From Natrarchaeobaculum aegyptiacum (GTDB taxonomy: Archaea; Halobacteriota; Halobacteria; Halobacteriales; Natrialbaceae), in assembly GCF_002156705.1 (NCBI RefSeq), contig NZ_CP019893.1, forward strand, positions 1,984,001 to 2,048,000: 64,000 nt of DNA. Reading direction: 5' to 3'. Made by a program: the position numbers and the translations under genes. Within the stretch, counting starts at the first letter, position 1, and every line of letters begins with the position of its first letter. This document shows positions 33,187 through 42,009 of the stretch, piece after piece. The notes beneath the pieces are model-generated. The model was not told the DNA's origin and searched no databases. It worked only from the letters and a program-made list of their open reading frames with translations.

Positions 33187-34563
33187 ATGAAACTCGCGTT
33201 CGTCGGCGTCGGTGGTGCCGGCACCCGGATCGTCGACCGCCTGCTCGCTCGCGAGGCCGAGACCGACCGGACCGTCAGCAGGGGCAACGCCATCGTCTTC
33301 GACACTGCCGAACCCGGCGACGCGTTCCGGGGCGTCGAACACGTTCCCGAGGAGTGTCGGGTCACCTTCGGCGACGTCCACCCCGACGTCGGCCCCGCGG
33401 GTACCGGCGGCAATCCGGACCTCGGCGTCGCCGCGGCCCGCGAGGACGTCTACGAACTCCGCCGGGCGTTCGACGCCCTCGAGTTCACCGACGTCGACGG
33501 CGCGGTACTCGTCGCGGGGCTGGCCGGGGGGACCGGTGGCGGCGCAGGGGCCGTCTTGCTCGAGGAACTGCAGGAAGTCTGTGACGACCCGGTGTACGCG
33601 CTGGCGGTGTTGCCGTCGGCCGACGAACCCGCCGGCCGGGCGCTGACCGCCGCGCGATCGCTCCAGTCGTTCGTCCGCATCGCCGACAACGTGGTCTGTT
33701 TCGACAACGAAGCCTGGGACTCCGAAATCGGCCCGCTCGAGGATCTCGAGTCCCGGACGCTCTCCTACGAGGAGTCGGTCGATGCAGACGCCGAGTCGAC
33801 CGACGACTCGAGTCCAGCCGTCGACGCTGACGCCGATGCCGACGCCGACTCGAGAGGGCCCTCGAGCGACGTCGCCAGCGACGACCCCGACGCCGAGGAC
33901 GACTCACCGCCCCACCCCTACGAGACGGTCAATCGCGCCGCAGCCGACCGCCTCCTCTCGATCCTCGGAGCGGGCGAACTCGAGTCGATGACTATCGCCG
34001 AAAACCGGATCGACGCCAGCGACGTCGCGCGAACGCTCGAGACCGGCGGCGTCTCGACGATCGGGCAGGCGACGCTCGAACTCGAGCAGCGCCAGCGAGC
34101 ACCCGACTGGCTGCCGGTTCCCTCGTGGTTGCCCGCGTCGTTCCGGGGGTGGCTCACGGATTCGCCCGAGGACTCTGGACCGACCGACGCCGCGAGGGTC
34201 AAGGACCTCGTCCAGCGGGCCGTCGAGTCCCGGCTCACCGTTCCGTGCGCCGTCGACAGCGCCGATCGCACGCTGATCGTCCTCTCCGGGCCGCCGTCGT
34301 CTGTCTCCCGGAAGGGATTCGAGAGCGCCCGCCACTGGCTCGAGGGAGAAGCCGACACCGTCGACGTGATGGCCGGCGACGAACCGCGAGACGCCGCAGA
34401 ACTCACCGCGACCGTCTTGCTCTCGAACGTCACCGAGGTCCCGCCGGTCGAGGCCGTACAAGAGCGGGCACTCGAGGCGCTCGAACTCCTCGAGGACCGT
34501 GACGGCAGGAAGTCGACCGCGAATGCGGACGATGCCGCCGGAGAGAACGAGTTCATCTGGTAA
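33187..34563 (+). CDS. Second CetZ-like protein with an acidic insertion
   Basis: 458 aa, tandem to the first gene with 24 bp between them and an SD-like GAGGAG 5-7 nt before its ATG, indicating one transcript. It keeps KLAFVGVGGAGTRIVDRLL and the GTP-binding loop as LAGGTGGGAGAVLLEEL. It differs by an Asp/Ser/Ala-rich, probably disordered insertion (~190-246, DADADADSRGPSS and neighbours) after the region matching the first protein's IEEGYEEMN, and by a Trp/Pro-rich loop (PDWLPVPSWLPASFRGWL). Likely a partner or competitor of the first CetZ; function unknown. Confidence 0.88.
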   Translation: MKLAFVGVGGAGTRIVDRLLAREAETDRTVSRGNAIVFDTAEPGDAFRGVEHVPEECRVTFGDVHPDVGPAGTGGNPDLGVAAAREDVYELRRAFDALEFTDVDGAVLVAGLAGGTGGGAGAVLLEELQEVCDDPVYALAVLPSADEPAGRALTAARSLQSFVRIADNVVCFDNEAWDSEIGPLEDLESRTLSYEESVDADAESTDDSSPAVDADADADADSRGPSSDVASDDPDAEDDSPPHPYETVNRAAADRLLSILGAGELESMTIAENRIDASDVARTLETGGVSTIGQATLELEQRQRAPDWLPVPSWLPASFRGWLTDSPEDSGPTDAARVKDLVQRAVESRLTVPCAVDSADRTLIVLSGPPSSVSRKGFESARHWLEGEADTVDVMAGDEPRDAAELTATVLLSNVTEVPPVEAVQERALEALELLEDRDGRKSTANADDAAGENEFIW

Positions 34564-34617
34564 CTCCCGGGGCCCACCCGTTTTTTGCCCGTGGTCGCCG
34601 TAGCCTGCTGGCGAGTC

Positions 34618-36231
34618 ATGCCTGACTTCTCCTGTGACCCCGGCCTGCCCGGTGTCCCGACGTCGCCCTGGCTCGCGAGCACGCTCGAGGGCGACGACGC
34701 AGACGACTTCCACGAGACGGACCTGCGAGATGGGGCCGACGACGGCGACAGTGATCGGGTCGCCGACGCCGGGGAACCACAACTCGAGGGGATCGAATCG
34801 GCCGACGTGGCCGTGATCGGTGCCGGCATCGCGGGGCTCTCGACGGCGATCGAACTCCGGGAGCGAGGGCAGTCGGTCGTCGTCCTCGAGCGCGACCGGG
34901 TGGCAACGGGGGTCACGGGGAAGTCGACGGCGAAGCTGACGAGTCAGCACGGACAGATCTACGACCACCTGCGGTCGGAGTTCGGCCCGCAGGCGGCCCG
35001 TCGGTACGGCCAGCTTCAGGAGCGGGCGATCGACACGGTCGAGCAACGGATCGAGGACCTCGGGATCGACGCCGGTTTCGAGCGGGTCCCCTCCTACCTC
35101 TACGGGAACGATCCGGGACCGCTCGAGCGGGAGGCGAAGGCAGCCCAGGCGGCGGGGCTCGAGGCCACCTACGTGACGTCGGTACCGCCGTTCGAGCGGG
35201 CGGAGGCGGCGGTGCGATTCGACGAGCAGGCGTGGTTTCACCCGCGCCGGTACCTGTGTGCGATCGCCGACGAACTGCGGGCCGACGAGGAGGCGACGAT
35301 CTACGAGCGAACGCGGGTCACCGACCTCGATCCCGGCCAGCCCAACCGGGTGTACACCCGCGACGGCGTCGTCCACGCTCGACAGGTCGTCCTCGCGACG
35401 GGGTTCCCGCTGCTCGACCGGGCGGGCTACTTCGCGCGGATGCACCCGAAGCGCTCGTACGTCCTCGGTCTGGAACTCGAGGGGCCGCATCCGGAGGGGA
35501 TGTACTACCGATCCGGCGAGAACTACCGCTCGGTCCGGAGTTACCGGGGGGACGATGGCGACCTCCTGCTCGTCGGCGGCGAGAACCACAAGACGGGACA
35601 GGGTGGATCGACCGCCCAGCGGTACCGGCGACTGCTCCGCTGGGCCCGCGAGCGATTCTCCGTCGACTCCGTCGCGTACCACTGGTCGACCCAGGACTAC
35701 GTGTCGGCCGACCGGGTGCCGCTCGTGGGACGTGCCGGGCCCGGCACCTCGACCGTCTACGTCGCGACCGGCTTTCGCGGCTGGGGGATGACCAACGGCG
35801 TCGCCGCCGGTCGCCTGCTCGCGCGGCTCTGTACCGGCGAGCGTCCCCCGGCGGCCGACCTGTTCAGGCCGCTCCGGTTTACCCCGAAACCCGCACTCGG
35901 ATCGACGATCACCGAGAACGCCGACGTCGCGAGCCAGTTTCTCACCGACTGGGCGCGAGCGCTCGTCTCCTCGAGTCCACCGCCGCTCGACCCCGGCGAG
36001 GGACAGGTCGTCCGCGAGGGTGGGACGCCCGTCGCCTACGCCCGGGACGAAGACGGCCAGACTCACGCCGTCTCGGCCGTCTGCTCGCACATGGCCTGTC
36101 TGGTCGAGTGGAACGACGCCGAGTGTAGCTGGGACTGCCCCTGTCACGGCTCCCGGTTTTCCCCCGACGGTGCCGTCCTCGAGGGGCCCGCGACCGACGA
36201 CCTCTCGGACCGGGACCCACCTGAACGATAG
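34618..36231 (+). CDS. FAD-dependent oxidoreductase (DAO family) with C-terminal Rieske domain
   Basis: 537 aa. The FAD-binding motif VAVIGAGIAGLSTAIELRER is at ~62, the DAO-type body ends near VAAGRLLARL, and a Rieske [2Fe-2S] domain has CSHMACL (~490) and CPCHGSRF (~507), so both Cys-X-His pairs are present. The same fusion is known in bacterial and archaeal proteins of unknown substrate. An acidic N-terminal extension (EGDDADDFHETDLRDGADD) precedes the FAD domain. ATG 34618 is preferred to an upstream start at 34585. It starts 54 bp after the second CetZ gene. Confidence 0.9.
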   Translation: MPDFSCDPGLPGVPTSPWLASTLEGDDADDFHETDLRDGADDGDSDRVADAGEPQLEGIESADVAVIGAGIAGLSTAIELRERGQSVVVLERDRVATGVTGKSTAKLTSQHGQIYDHLRSEFGPQAARRYGQLQERAIDTVEQRIEDLGIDAGFERVPSYLYGNDPGPLEREAKAAQAAGLEATYVTSVPPFERAEAAVRFDEQAWFHPRRYLCAIADELRADEEATIYERTRVTDLDPGQPNRVYTRDGVVHARQVVLATGFPLLDRAGYFARMHPKRSYVLGLELEGPHPEGMYYRSGENYRSVRSYRGDDGDLLLVGGENHKTGQGGSTAQRYRRLLRWARERFSVDSVAYHWSTQDYVSADRVPLVGRAGPGTSTVYVATGFRGWGMTNGVAAGRLLARLCTGERPPAADLFRPLRFTPKPALGSTITENADVASQFLTDWARALVSSSPPPLDPGEGQVVREGGTPVAYARDEDGQTHAVSAVCSHMACLVEWNDAECSWDCPCHGSRFSPDGAVLEGPATDDLSDRDPPER

Positions 36232-36250
36232 GATCGTTCGGACACTGCGA

Positions 36251-36268
36251 TCGGTAATATTTTACCGA
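36251..36268. promoter_or_regulatory. Palindrome TCGGTAA-TATT-TTACCGA over a TATA-like element
   Basis: Perfect 7-bp arms with an AT spacer that could itself serve as the TATA box. It sits between the DAO-Rieske stop (36231) and the membrane protein start (36304). Binding of a dimeric regulator would block TBP. Confidence 0.5.
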
Positions 36269-36303
36269 CACTCGACGAAGTATTGACAACTCGGTGACCT
36301 CGA

Positions 36304-36987
36304 GTGACGAGAACCGTCAGGCGGTTCCAGACGATCGCCCGCGCTGCGATCGGCGAGATCCTCGCGGCGATCGGCACGTTCGTCCTCCTCTCGTGGACTG
36401 GCCTCCACCTCGTGCGCACGCTCGACGTGGCTGTTACCGCGACGATCGACGCTGCCGTCCCCGAACTGTGGCGCTGGGTGGTCGTCCTCGCGGTCGCGGC
36501 GGCACTCACGATCTGGCTCGAGCGCGGGGGGTACCGCCGGCTGGGCGCCGATCCGACTGGTGGAGGAACCGCCGCGCTGCTGGCCGTCGTCTCGCTTCCG
36601 CTCTCGGTGCTTCCCGTCGGCATCGTGATCGCGTCGCTGGGGGCACTCCCGGCTGCGCTCGTGAATCCGTTTCTCCTCGGCTGCGTCGCAATCGCCTGCT
36701 GGCTCGCCCTCTACGACGGTCTCGACCGTCTGGATCTCGAGTCCTCACAGTTCCTCGTCGCGGCGGCGCTCGCCTGCTGTCCGCTGCTGGCGGTCGCCGT
36801 GGCCGACGCACTGTTCGGGCTCGGCGGCGCGGTGACGACCGTCACAGCGTCGGACCTCGCCACCGTCGTGACGGTCGTGCTGGCGGCCGGCTGGCAGACC
36901 GTCGTACTCGTTCTGGCGTTCGTTCGGCCGGTCTCCGTGGGCGAGCGACGGCCGGCGTTCCCGGACCTCGAGCGCGGGTCCTCGTAG
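36304..36987 (+). CDS. Polytopic membrane protein, unknown function
   Basis: 227 aa from a GTG at 36304, with about six hydrophobic helices (first at ~15-38, last at ~190-207) and short loops. No histidine or cysteine cluster suggests catalysis. Its promoter carries the palindrome at 36251. Confidence 0.68.
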   Translation: MTRTVRRFQTIARAAIGEILAAIGTFVLLSWTGLHLVRTLDVAVTATIDAAVPELWRWVVVLAVAAALTIWLERGGYRRLGADPTGGGTAALLAVVSLPLSVLPVGIVIASLGALPAALVNPFLLGCVAIACWLALYDGLDRLDLESSQFLVAAALACCPLLAVAVADALFGLGGAVTTVTASDLATVVTVVLAAGWQTVVLVLAFVRPVSVGERRPAFPDLERGSS

Positions 36988-37008
36988 CGTCTCGGACGGC
37001 TGATCTGA

Positions 37009-37833
37009 TCAGTCACACTCGAGCAGGCCCGGATACTCCGCGATGACGCCGTCGACGCCCGCTTCGAGCAACTGGTCTGCCTCGAGCCAGGTCTCGACCG
37101 TCCACGCGTTGACCGTCCGACCTTCCTCGTGGGCCGTCTCGACGACGTCGACGTCCGGCTCGCCGACGTCGCCCCCTCCGTACGCGACCCCCTCGAGACC
37201 GCTGCCGACGATCGCGTTCTTCGGCGGATGGATCGCCTCGCAGTCGTACCGGCGGGCGATCTCGAGGCCGGCCTCGGAGTCGTCCCAGACGAGCGGTGCG
37301 GCGGCGTAGCCGGGCGCGACCTCGCGCAGAGCGGCGATCGCTCCCTCGCAGAACGACGAGAAGGTGATCTCGCCGCCGAAGTCATCGCAGTCGGTGACGA
37401 CCCGATCGACGAACGGCTGCCAGACGGCCTGGCGTTCGGCCCGCTCGTCGTCGGGGAGGGACTCGCCCGCGCGCAGGTCGGTCGCCCCCGGATTCTTGAG
37501 TTCCACGTTGACGCCCATCGTCTCGGGGATCGCCTCGAGCAGGGCCGCGAGCGTCGGCACCGTCTCCCCGGTTCCGAGGACGTGCGCCGACTGGAGGGTC
37601 TCGAGCGGCGTCTCCCAGACCAGCCCCTCGCCGTCGGTGAGCGGTCGGCCGCGATCTGCGGTGCCCTCGAGTCGCTCGTCGTGGATCACGACCGGCGTCC
37701 CGCAAGCGGCTGGCTGGACGTCGATTTCGATCGCCGTCGTTTCGGGCTGGGCGGCCGCGAACGAGGCGGCGGCGACGGTGTTTTCGGGGACGACGCCGGC
37801 GTAGCCCCGGTGGGCGATGACGGCTGGTTCCAT
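37009..37833 (-). CDS. Glycerophosphodiester phosphodiesterase (GDPD family)
   Basis: 274 aa TIM barrel. The opening VIAHRGYAGVVPENT carries the two catalytic-site histidine/glutamate residues of the family, followed by IEIDVQPAACGTPVVIHDER, the metal-binding Glu/Asp/His set. NVELKNPGATD and the C-terminal VNAWTVETWLEADQLLEAGV complete the barrel. It would hydrolyse glycerophosphodiesters. Cytosolic, since no signal peptide is visible. The ATG at 37833 (MEPAVIAHRG) is preferred because it starts just before the first strand. Confidence 0.92.
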   Translation of the reverse strand: MEPAVIAHRGYAGVVPENTVAAASFAAAQPETTAIEIDVQPAACGTPVVIHDERLEGTADRGRPLTDGEGLVWETPLETLQSAHVLGTGETVPTLAALLEAIPETMGVNVELKNPGATDLRAGESLPDDERAERQAVWQPFVDRVVTDCDDFGGEITFSSFCEGAIAALREVAPGYAAAPLVWDDSEAGLEIARRYDCEAIHPPKNAIVGSGLEGVAYGGGDVGEPDVDVVETAHEEGRTVNAWTVETWLEADQLLEAGVDGVIAEYPGLLECD

Positions 37834-37946
37834 ACGGGCTCTCTCGGACGGCGGGCTAATGGATGCACTGCCCGGATGCACGACCCGGTGAGAGGCCGGC
37901 GACTCCCGGCACGACGTTCAGAACGCTCGAGTACCGACACCCGTTC

Positions 37947-38204
37947 GTGACAGATCCCACGCTCGAGGACGTCGAACGGCGACTCGACCGGGTGACCGAT
38001 CTCGAAGAGGAAGCGGCCGTGTCGGTGCTCCGGGGGCTCCGCGAGGACCTGCAGGCGCTGGGAAACGACCCCGACGTCGACGAGCAAACGCGACAGGAAC
38101 TCGAGACGCAGCTCGACCAGCACGTCCGCGCGGTCACTGAACGGGAGGCCTACGAGGGTGAACTGGGCGCAGCGATGAACCCGGAGGACGAAGACGCGCC
38201 GTAG
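37947..38204 (+). CDS. 85-aa helical acidic protein
   Basis: Starting at a GTG (VTDPTLEDVERRLDRVTD), this reads as an all-helical, highly charged protein with a possible coiled coil up to residue ~65. A longer frame from 37863 adds 28 residues of less typical composition. Small proteins of this type occur beside housekeeping genes in haloarchaea; function unknown. Confidence 0.6.
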   Translation: MTDPTLEDVERRLDRVTDLEEEAAVSVLRGLREDLQALGNDPDVDEQTRQELETQLDQHVRAVTEREAYEGELGAAMNPEDEDAP

Positions 38205-38459
38205 CCCACCGATGCTAACTCGGCCGTTCGTGCCTGCATTCCGCGTTCGAGGGCTCTCGAGCCGTGTAATCGCCGCCTGAACCGGCGCATCGACTGCACC
38301 CCGGTTCAGTCGCCGACTTCTGCAACCGAGGGTTCGATTCGTCTTCATCTGCCTCCACCAGTTCGCTCGACACGCCCGTAATCGCTGCCTACGACGTTTC
38401 CAGGCCCTCCTTCCGGTGAGGTGGCCTCGAGCGCCGGGAGCTAACGACACCTTGCACCT
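38205..38459. other. Intergenic region without a recognised gene
   Basis: About 255 bp between the small helical protein and the operator at 38460. It contains one isolated GCAACCGAGGGTT segment near 38323, but no ORF, tRNA or terminator that can be supported. Confidence 0.4.
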
Positions 38460-38475
38460 GCAACCGTCCGGTTGC
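38460..38475. promoter_or_regulatory. Palindrome GCAACCG-TC-CGGTTGC next to a TATA box
   Basis: Perfect 7-bp arms with a 2-nt centre, ending exactly where the TATA box of the next gene begins. It shares GCAACC/GGTTGC half-sites with the repeats at 6658 and 29909 but has a shorter spacer. Confidence 0.55.
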
Positions 38476-38481
38476 TTTATC
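38476..38481 (+). promoter_or_regulatory. TATA box of the CARDB-protein gene
   Basis: TTTATC centred about 28 nt before the ATG at 38506, indicating a leaderless mRNA and supporting that start. Confidence 0.6.
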
Positions 38482-38505
38482 AGTCGGTCGGCGGGAGGCC
38501 GCCAC

Positions 38506-39852
38506 ATGGACGGATCTACGCGTCGTCGATTGCTCGAGGGCGTCTCCGCGGCCAGTTTTCTCGCCATCGCGATCGGTGGTACCGGGACCGTCGGCGGCCA
38601 GTCGACCGCCGACGAGACGGGCCCGCTCGAGGTGTCGATCGCCGAGACTGACTCGCCGGTGGCCGCCGGCGACTACCTCCGCGTGACGACGGAGTTACGG
38701 AATCGAAGTGACGAGGACGTTCGAACCGACCTGGAACTGTTCGTCGGTGTGGACGCTGAATCGATCGGACGGCGAACGCTGACGGTGCCAGCGGGGGAGA
38801 CGGAGACGGTCAGGCAAGGATTTTACACCTACCCGGTCCCGACCGACGACTCGTTCCCCGTCCGCGTCGAAACCGACTACGGCGATGACGTGGCGACAGT
38901 CTCCGTCCGTGGGGCCTCCCCGCTTCCCGAATCGCGGCCCGACTCCGACCCGACGGTCACTCCCGGGACGACGCTGTTCTTCGAGGCGTTCGCCATCGAT
39001 CCCGACGACTTCCAGCAGACGATCTGGTGGGTCGACGGCGAGCAAGAAGGTGGGGTCGTCGGCGGCCCCTGGCAGGCGACCTACTTCGCCGAGGTCGGTG
39101 CTGACTACTTCCAGTACGAGTTCGACGACCCGGGGACCTACGAGGTCGCTGCCGCCGTGTTGCCCGACGGCGGTGGTCCGGGAGACGACGGTGCCGACGA
39201 ATCGTACGTGGCCACCTGGACGGTCGACGTCGACCCCGCCGGCAACCGCGAGCCGACGATCGACGATCGCTCGCCGGACGTCGAGGCACTCGAGCTCGCC
39301 CGCGGCGAGTCCTACGAGGTCGAACTGACGGCCACGGACCCGGACGGCGACCTCGAGCGCGTCGTCTGGTGGCTCACCCAGGCCGATCAGATCGTCGAGA
39401 TTACGGACCTCGAGGGGGCGACCGACACGGCGCGGCTCTCGACGGACGCTTTCTGTCACACGTGTTCGATCCTCCCGTGGGTGATCGCAAGCGACGGCAC
39501 CCTCGCCGTGGCACCGGACTGGCAGCTGTTCGAAGCGGACGATCCCGGGGCCGACGGCGAGTGTTCGGTCACGATTCGCTCGACGAACGCCCCCGTCGAC
39601 GCTGGCGCAGATCTCGCGGTGACCGCCGAGGTGCAAAACAGTGGCAACCGTCCGGTAACGCGGGAGGTCGACTACGTCGTCGGACACGATCCGGAGACGG
39701 TCGACTCGCAAACGGTCTCGCTCGAGGCTGGCGAGTCGCGCCGGCTGACGCTCTCCTACGAGACGTATCCGGTCGCTCACGATCAGCAGTTCCCGATTCG
39801 AGTCGACTGCGGTGACGACGAAGACGAGGTGACGGTACTCGTCGAGGCCTGA
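38506..39852 (+). CDS. Exported protein with two CARDB domains and a middle PKD-like region
   Basis: 448 aa. STRRRLLEGVSAASFLAIAI is a compact twin-arginine signal. Two similar beta domains lie at ~45-130 and ~350-448: compare ETVRQGFYTYPVPTDDSFPV with ESRRLTLSYETYPVAHDQQF, and each opens with a stretch such as VAAGDYLRVTTELRNRSDED. The middle (~150-340) contains PKD-like segments (TVTPGTTLFFEAFAIDPDDF, YEVELTATDPDGDLERVVWW) and two cysteines in FCHTCSILPW. No anchor is visible, so it may be secreted or held by interaction. The promoter has an operator-like palindrome abutting the TATA box. Confidence 0.8.
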   Translation: MDGSTRRRLLEGVSAASFLAIAIGGTGTVGGQSTADETGPLEVSIAETDSPVAAGDYLRVTTELRNRSDEDVRTDLELFVGVDAESIGRRTLTVPAGETETVRQGFYTYPVPTDDSFPVRVETDYGDDVATVSVRGASPLPESRPDSDPTVTPGTTLFFEAFAIDPDDFQQTIWWVDGEQEGGVVGGPWQATYFAEVGADYFQYEFDDPGTYEVAAAVLPDGGGPGDDGADESYVATWTVDVDPAGNREPTIDDRSPDVEALELARGESYEVELTATDPDGDLERVVWWLTQADQIVEITDLEGATDTARLSTDAFCHTCSILPWVIASDGTLAVAPDWQLFEADDPGADGECSVTIRSTNAPVDAGADLAVTAEVQNSGNRPVTREVDYVVGHDPETVDSQTVSLEAGESRRLTLSYETYPVAHDQQFPIRVDCGDDEDEVTVLVEA

Positions 39853-39937
39853 TCGGCCGCTCGGTGGCTGACTGTGTTCCGACATCGTCGTTCTCGGAGT
39901 CGCCGTCCTTTTGTCCGCGCGAGTCCAAGACTGGCCG

Positions 39938-40471
39938 ATGGCAACGCCTCGCGTTCCGGGCCCGCCCGACGACCGCCTCGAGGTGCCCTGCGGCGAGACG
40001 GTCGATCCCCACGAGATCGACCTCGGGACCTACGAACTCCAGTGTGACTGCGGGGAGCGTCACGCCGTCGTCCTCGATCCGCACCCGCTGTCGCGGTTCG
40101 TCCCAGAGTCGCTTGTCGCCGTCCTCGAGGAGGTGATCGAGACCGACGACGAGTTCGAGACCTTCTCGACGCCGCACCTGATGGCGATCGTCGCGGAAGA
40201 CAACCCAGATGACGTCGCGGTCTACGACGCCAGCGACGACGGCGCGGTGGGCTACGCCCTCCTGTGGGTCACCGACCCCGACGCCCGCGAGTTCCACGAG
40301 CGCGTGGTCGACCGACTCCTCGAGCTGATGGACCACGCGATCGGTCACGCCGAAGACGCCGACGCAAAACACTCGTTCCAGCGCCAGCTCGAGGAGTTCG
40401 ACGTGCCGACGTTCGTCGAGCAGTACCGTGCCGAGCGGGACTTCGAGAGCGAGCGGGACGTTGCGCGCTGA
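39938..40471 (+). CDS. DUF5815 family protein
   Basis: 177 aa. The N-terminal VPCGETVDPHEIDLGTYELQ and CDCGERHAVVLDPHPLSRFV, a zinc-ribbon-like CxC pair, are followed by a helical domain ending ALLWVTDPDAREFHERVVD and FVEQYRAERDFESERD. The pattern fits DUF5815, a haloarchaea-specific family often found next to purD, as here (118 bp upstream). A TATA-like box (CTTTTGT, 27 nt upstream) supports a leaderless ATG at 39938. Function unknown. Confidence 0.78.
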   Translation: MATPRVPGPPDDRLEVPCGETVDPHEIDLGTYELQCDCGERHAVVLDPHPLSRFVPESLVAVLEEVIETDDEFETFSTPHLMAIVAEDNPDDVAVYDASDDGAVGYALLWVTDPDAREFHERVVDRLLELMDHAIGHAEDADAKHSFQRQLEEFDVPTFVEQYRAERDFESERDVAR

Positions 40472-40588
40472 TCGACTGCACTCTGGAACCGTTACCGTTT
40501 TTCGCGGCCCGTCCTCCGAGATCGCTTCTCGAGAACCACCGTCCGGCAAAGAGCAACGCTTACGGGGGCGTGCGTTCCGCTATCGACC

Positions 40589-41944
40589 ATGACCGAAACC
40601 GTGCTCCTGATCGGCGGTGGCGGCCGCGAACACGCCATCGCTCGCGCACTCGAGGGCAGCGACGCCGACTGCTACGCCTGTGCGGGCAACCGCAACCCCG
40701 GCATCGCTCGCATCGCCGAGGGCTTCGAGACGCTCGAGACGACAGACCCCGAGGCCGTCGTTTCCTACGCCGAGGACGTCGGGGCGACGATCGGCGTCGT
40801 CGGTCCCGAGGCACCCCTCGACGCCGGTGTCGCCGACGCACTCGAGGAAGCCGGCATCTACGCTTTCGGCCCGAAGCAGGACGACGCCCGGATCGAGACG
40901 GACAAGGCCTTCCAGCGCCGGTTCATGGCCGAGGAGGACATCCCCGGCTGCCCGGACTTCGAGACCTTCGACGACGCCGAGGCCGCCTGTGAGTTCATCG
41001 ACGAGTACGACGGCGACCTCGCGATCAAGCCCGCCGGCCTCACCGGTGGCAAGGGCGTGAAGGTCATCGGCGATCAGGTCACCCCCGAGGAGGGCAAGGA
41101 GTACATCCGCGACTCCGGGTACGACCGGATCGTCCTCGAGGAACGACTGATCGGCGAGGAGTTCACCGTCCAGGCGTTCGTCGCTAACGGCACGCTCGAG
41201 ACCGCACCCGCAGTCCAGGACCACAAGCGCGCCTACGAGGGTGACGAGGGACCGAACACCGGCGGGATGGGCAGCTACTCCGACGCGACCCGGGAACTGC
41301 CGTTCATGACCGAAGACGATTACGAGGAGGCCGTCTCGATCATCGAGGCGACCGTCGACGCCCTCGAGGATTATCGGGGGATTCTGTACGGCCAGTTCAT
41401 GCTCACCGCCGAGGGCCCGAAGGTCATCGAGTTCAACGCCCGCTTCGGCGACCCCGAGGCGATGAACACCCTGCCCGTCCTCGAGACGGACTTCCTCGAC
41501 GTACTCACCGCCGCTCGAGACGGTGAGCCGGTGCCCGACCTCGAGTTCGCAGATCAGGCGACCGTCTGCAAGTACGCGGTTCCGGAGGGCTATCCGACGG
41601 ACCCGGAGGCAGGTGCGAAGGTCAAAGTCGATGAGGAGAGCGTAGCGCGGGTGGTCCGCGCCACGGCGGACTCGAGCGGGGAGGGAAGTGACCCGCGAGA
41701 GAGTGCCGGTGACGCCCTGCTGTACTACGCGAGCGTCGACGAGCGCGACGACGGCATCTACACGACGACCTCTCGATCGTTCGCCGTCGTCGGTCTCGCC
41801 GATTCGATCACGGAAGCCGAAAAGATCGCCGAGGACGCGCTGGCGGTCGCCGGCGACGAGGGACTGCACATGCGCCACGACATCGGCAAACCGGAGCTCG
41901 TCCAGCAGCGGATCGACCACGTCGAGGAACTCCGCGGGAACTGA
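40589..41944 (+). CDS. purD: Phosphoribosylamine-glycine ligase (GAR synthetase)
   Basis: 451 aa. ATP-grasp enzyme of the second step of purine biosynthesis, joining phosphoribosylamine and glycine. Visible: VLLIGGGGREHAIARALEGS, the GPEAPLDAGVADAL region, KPAGLTGGKGVKVI, GPNTGGMGSYSDA and EFNARFGDPEAMNTLPVLET. A GPKQDDARIETDKAFQRRFM segment and an ATP-grasp core are intact. A serine/glycine-rich low-complexity loop (~360-375) is inserted in the C-terminal domain. Leaderless start inferred from CTTACG 28 nt upstream. Confidence 0.97.
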   Translation: MTETVLLIGGGGREHAIARALEGSDADCYACAGNRNPGIARIAEGFETLETTDPEAVVSYAEDVGATIGVVGPEAPLDAGVADALEEAGIYAFGPKQDDARIETDKAFQRRFMAEEDIPGCPDFETFDDAEAACEFIDEYDGDLAIKPAGLTGGKGVKVIGDQVTPEEGKEYIRDSGYDRIVLEERLIGEEFTVQAFVANGTLETAPAVQDHKRAYEGDEGPNTGGMGSYSDATRELPFMTEDDYEEAVSIIEATVDALEDYRGILYGQFMLTAEGPKVIEFNARFGDPEAMNTLPVLETDFLDVLTAARDGEPVPDLEFADQATVCKYAVPEGYPTDPEAGAKVKVDEESVARVVRATADSSGEGSDPRESAGDALLYYASVDERDDGIYTTTSRSFAVVGLADSITEAEKIAEDALAVAGDEGLHMRHDIGKPELVQQRIDHVEELRGN

Positions 41945-42009
41945 CGCCGCCGAGTACCGTTCGACGTCGACTCGAGGCTTTCTTTGCCACTTGGCCCCGC
42001 AGTGCACCG

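Noticed and set aside
33904-36147. 747-codon open frame on the minus strand
   Set aside because: Antisense to the second CetZ and the DAO-Rieske gene; composition is Arg/Val rich and unlike haloarchaeal proteins.
38318-38345. GGGTTCGATTC segment resembling a tRNA T-loop
   Set aside because: No matching acceptor, D or anticodon stems around it.
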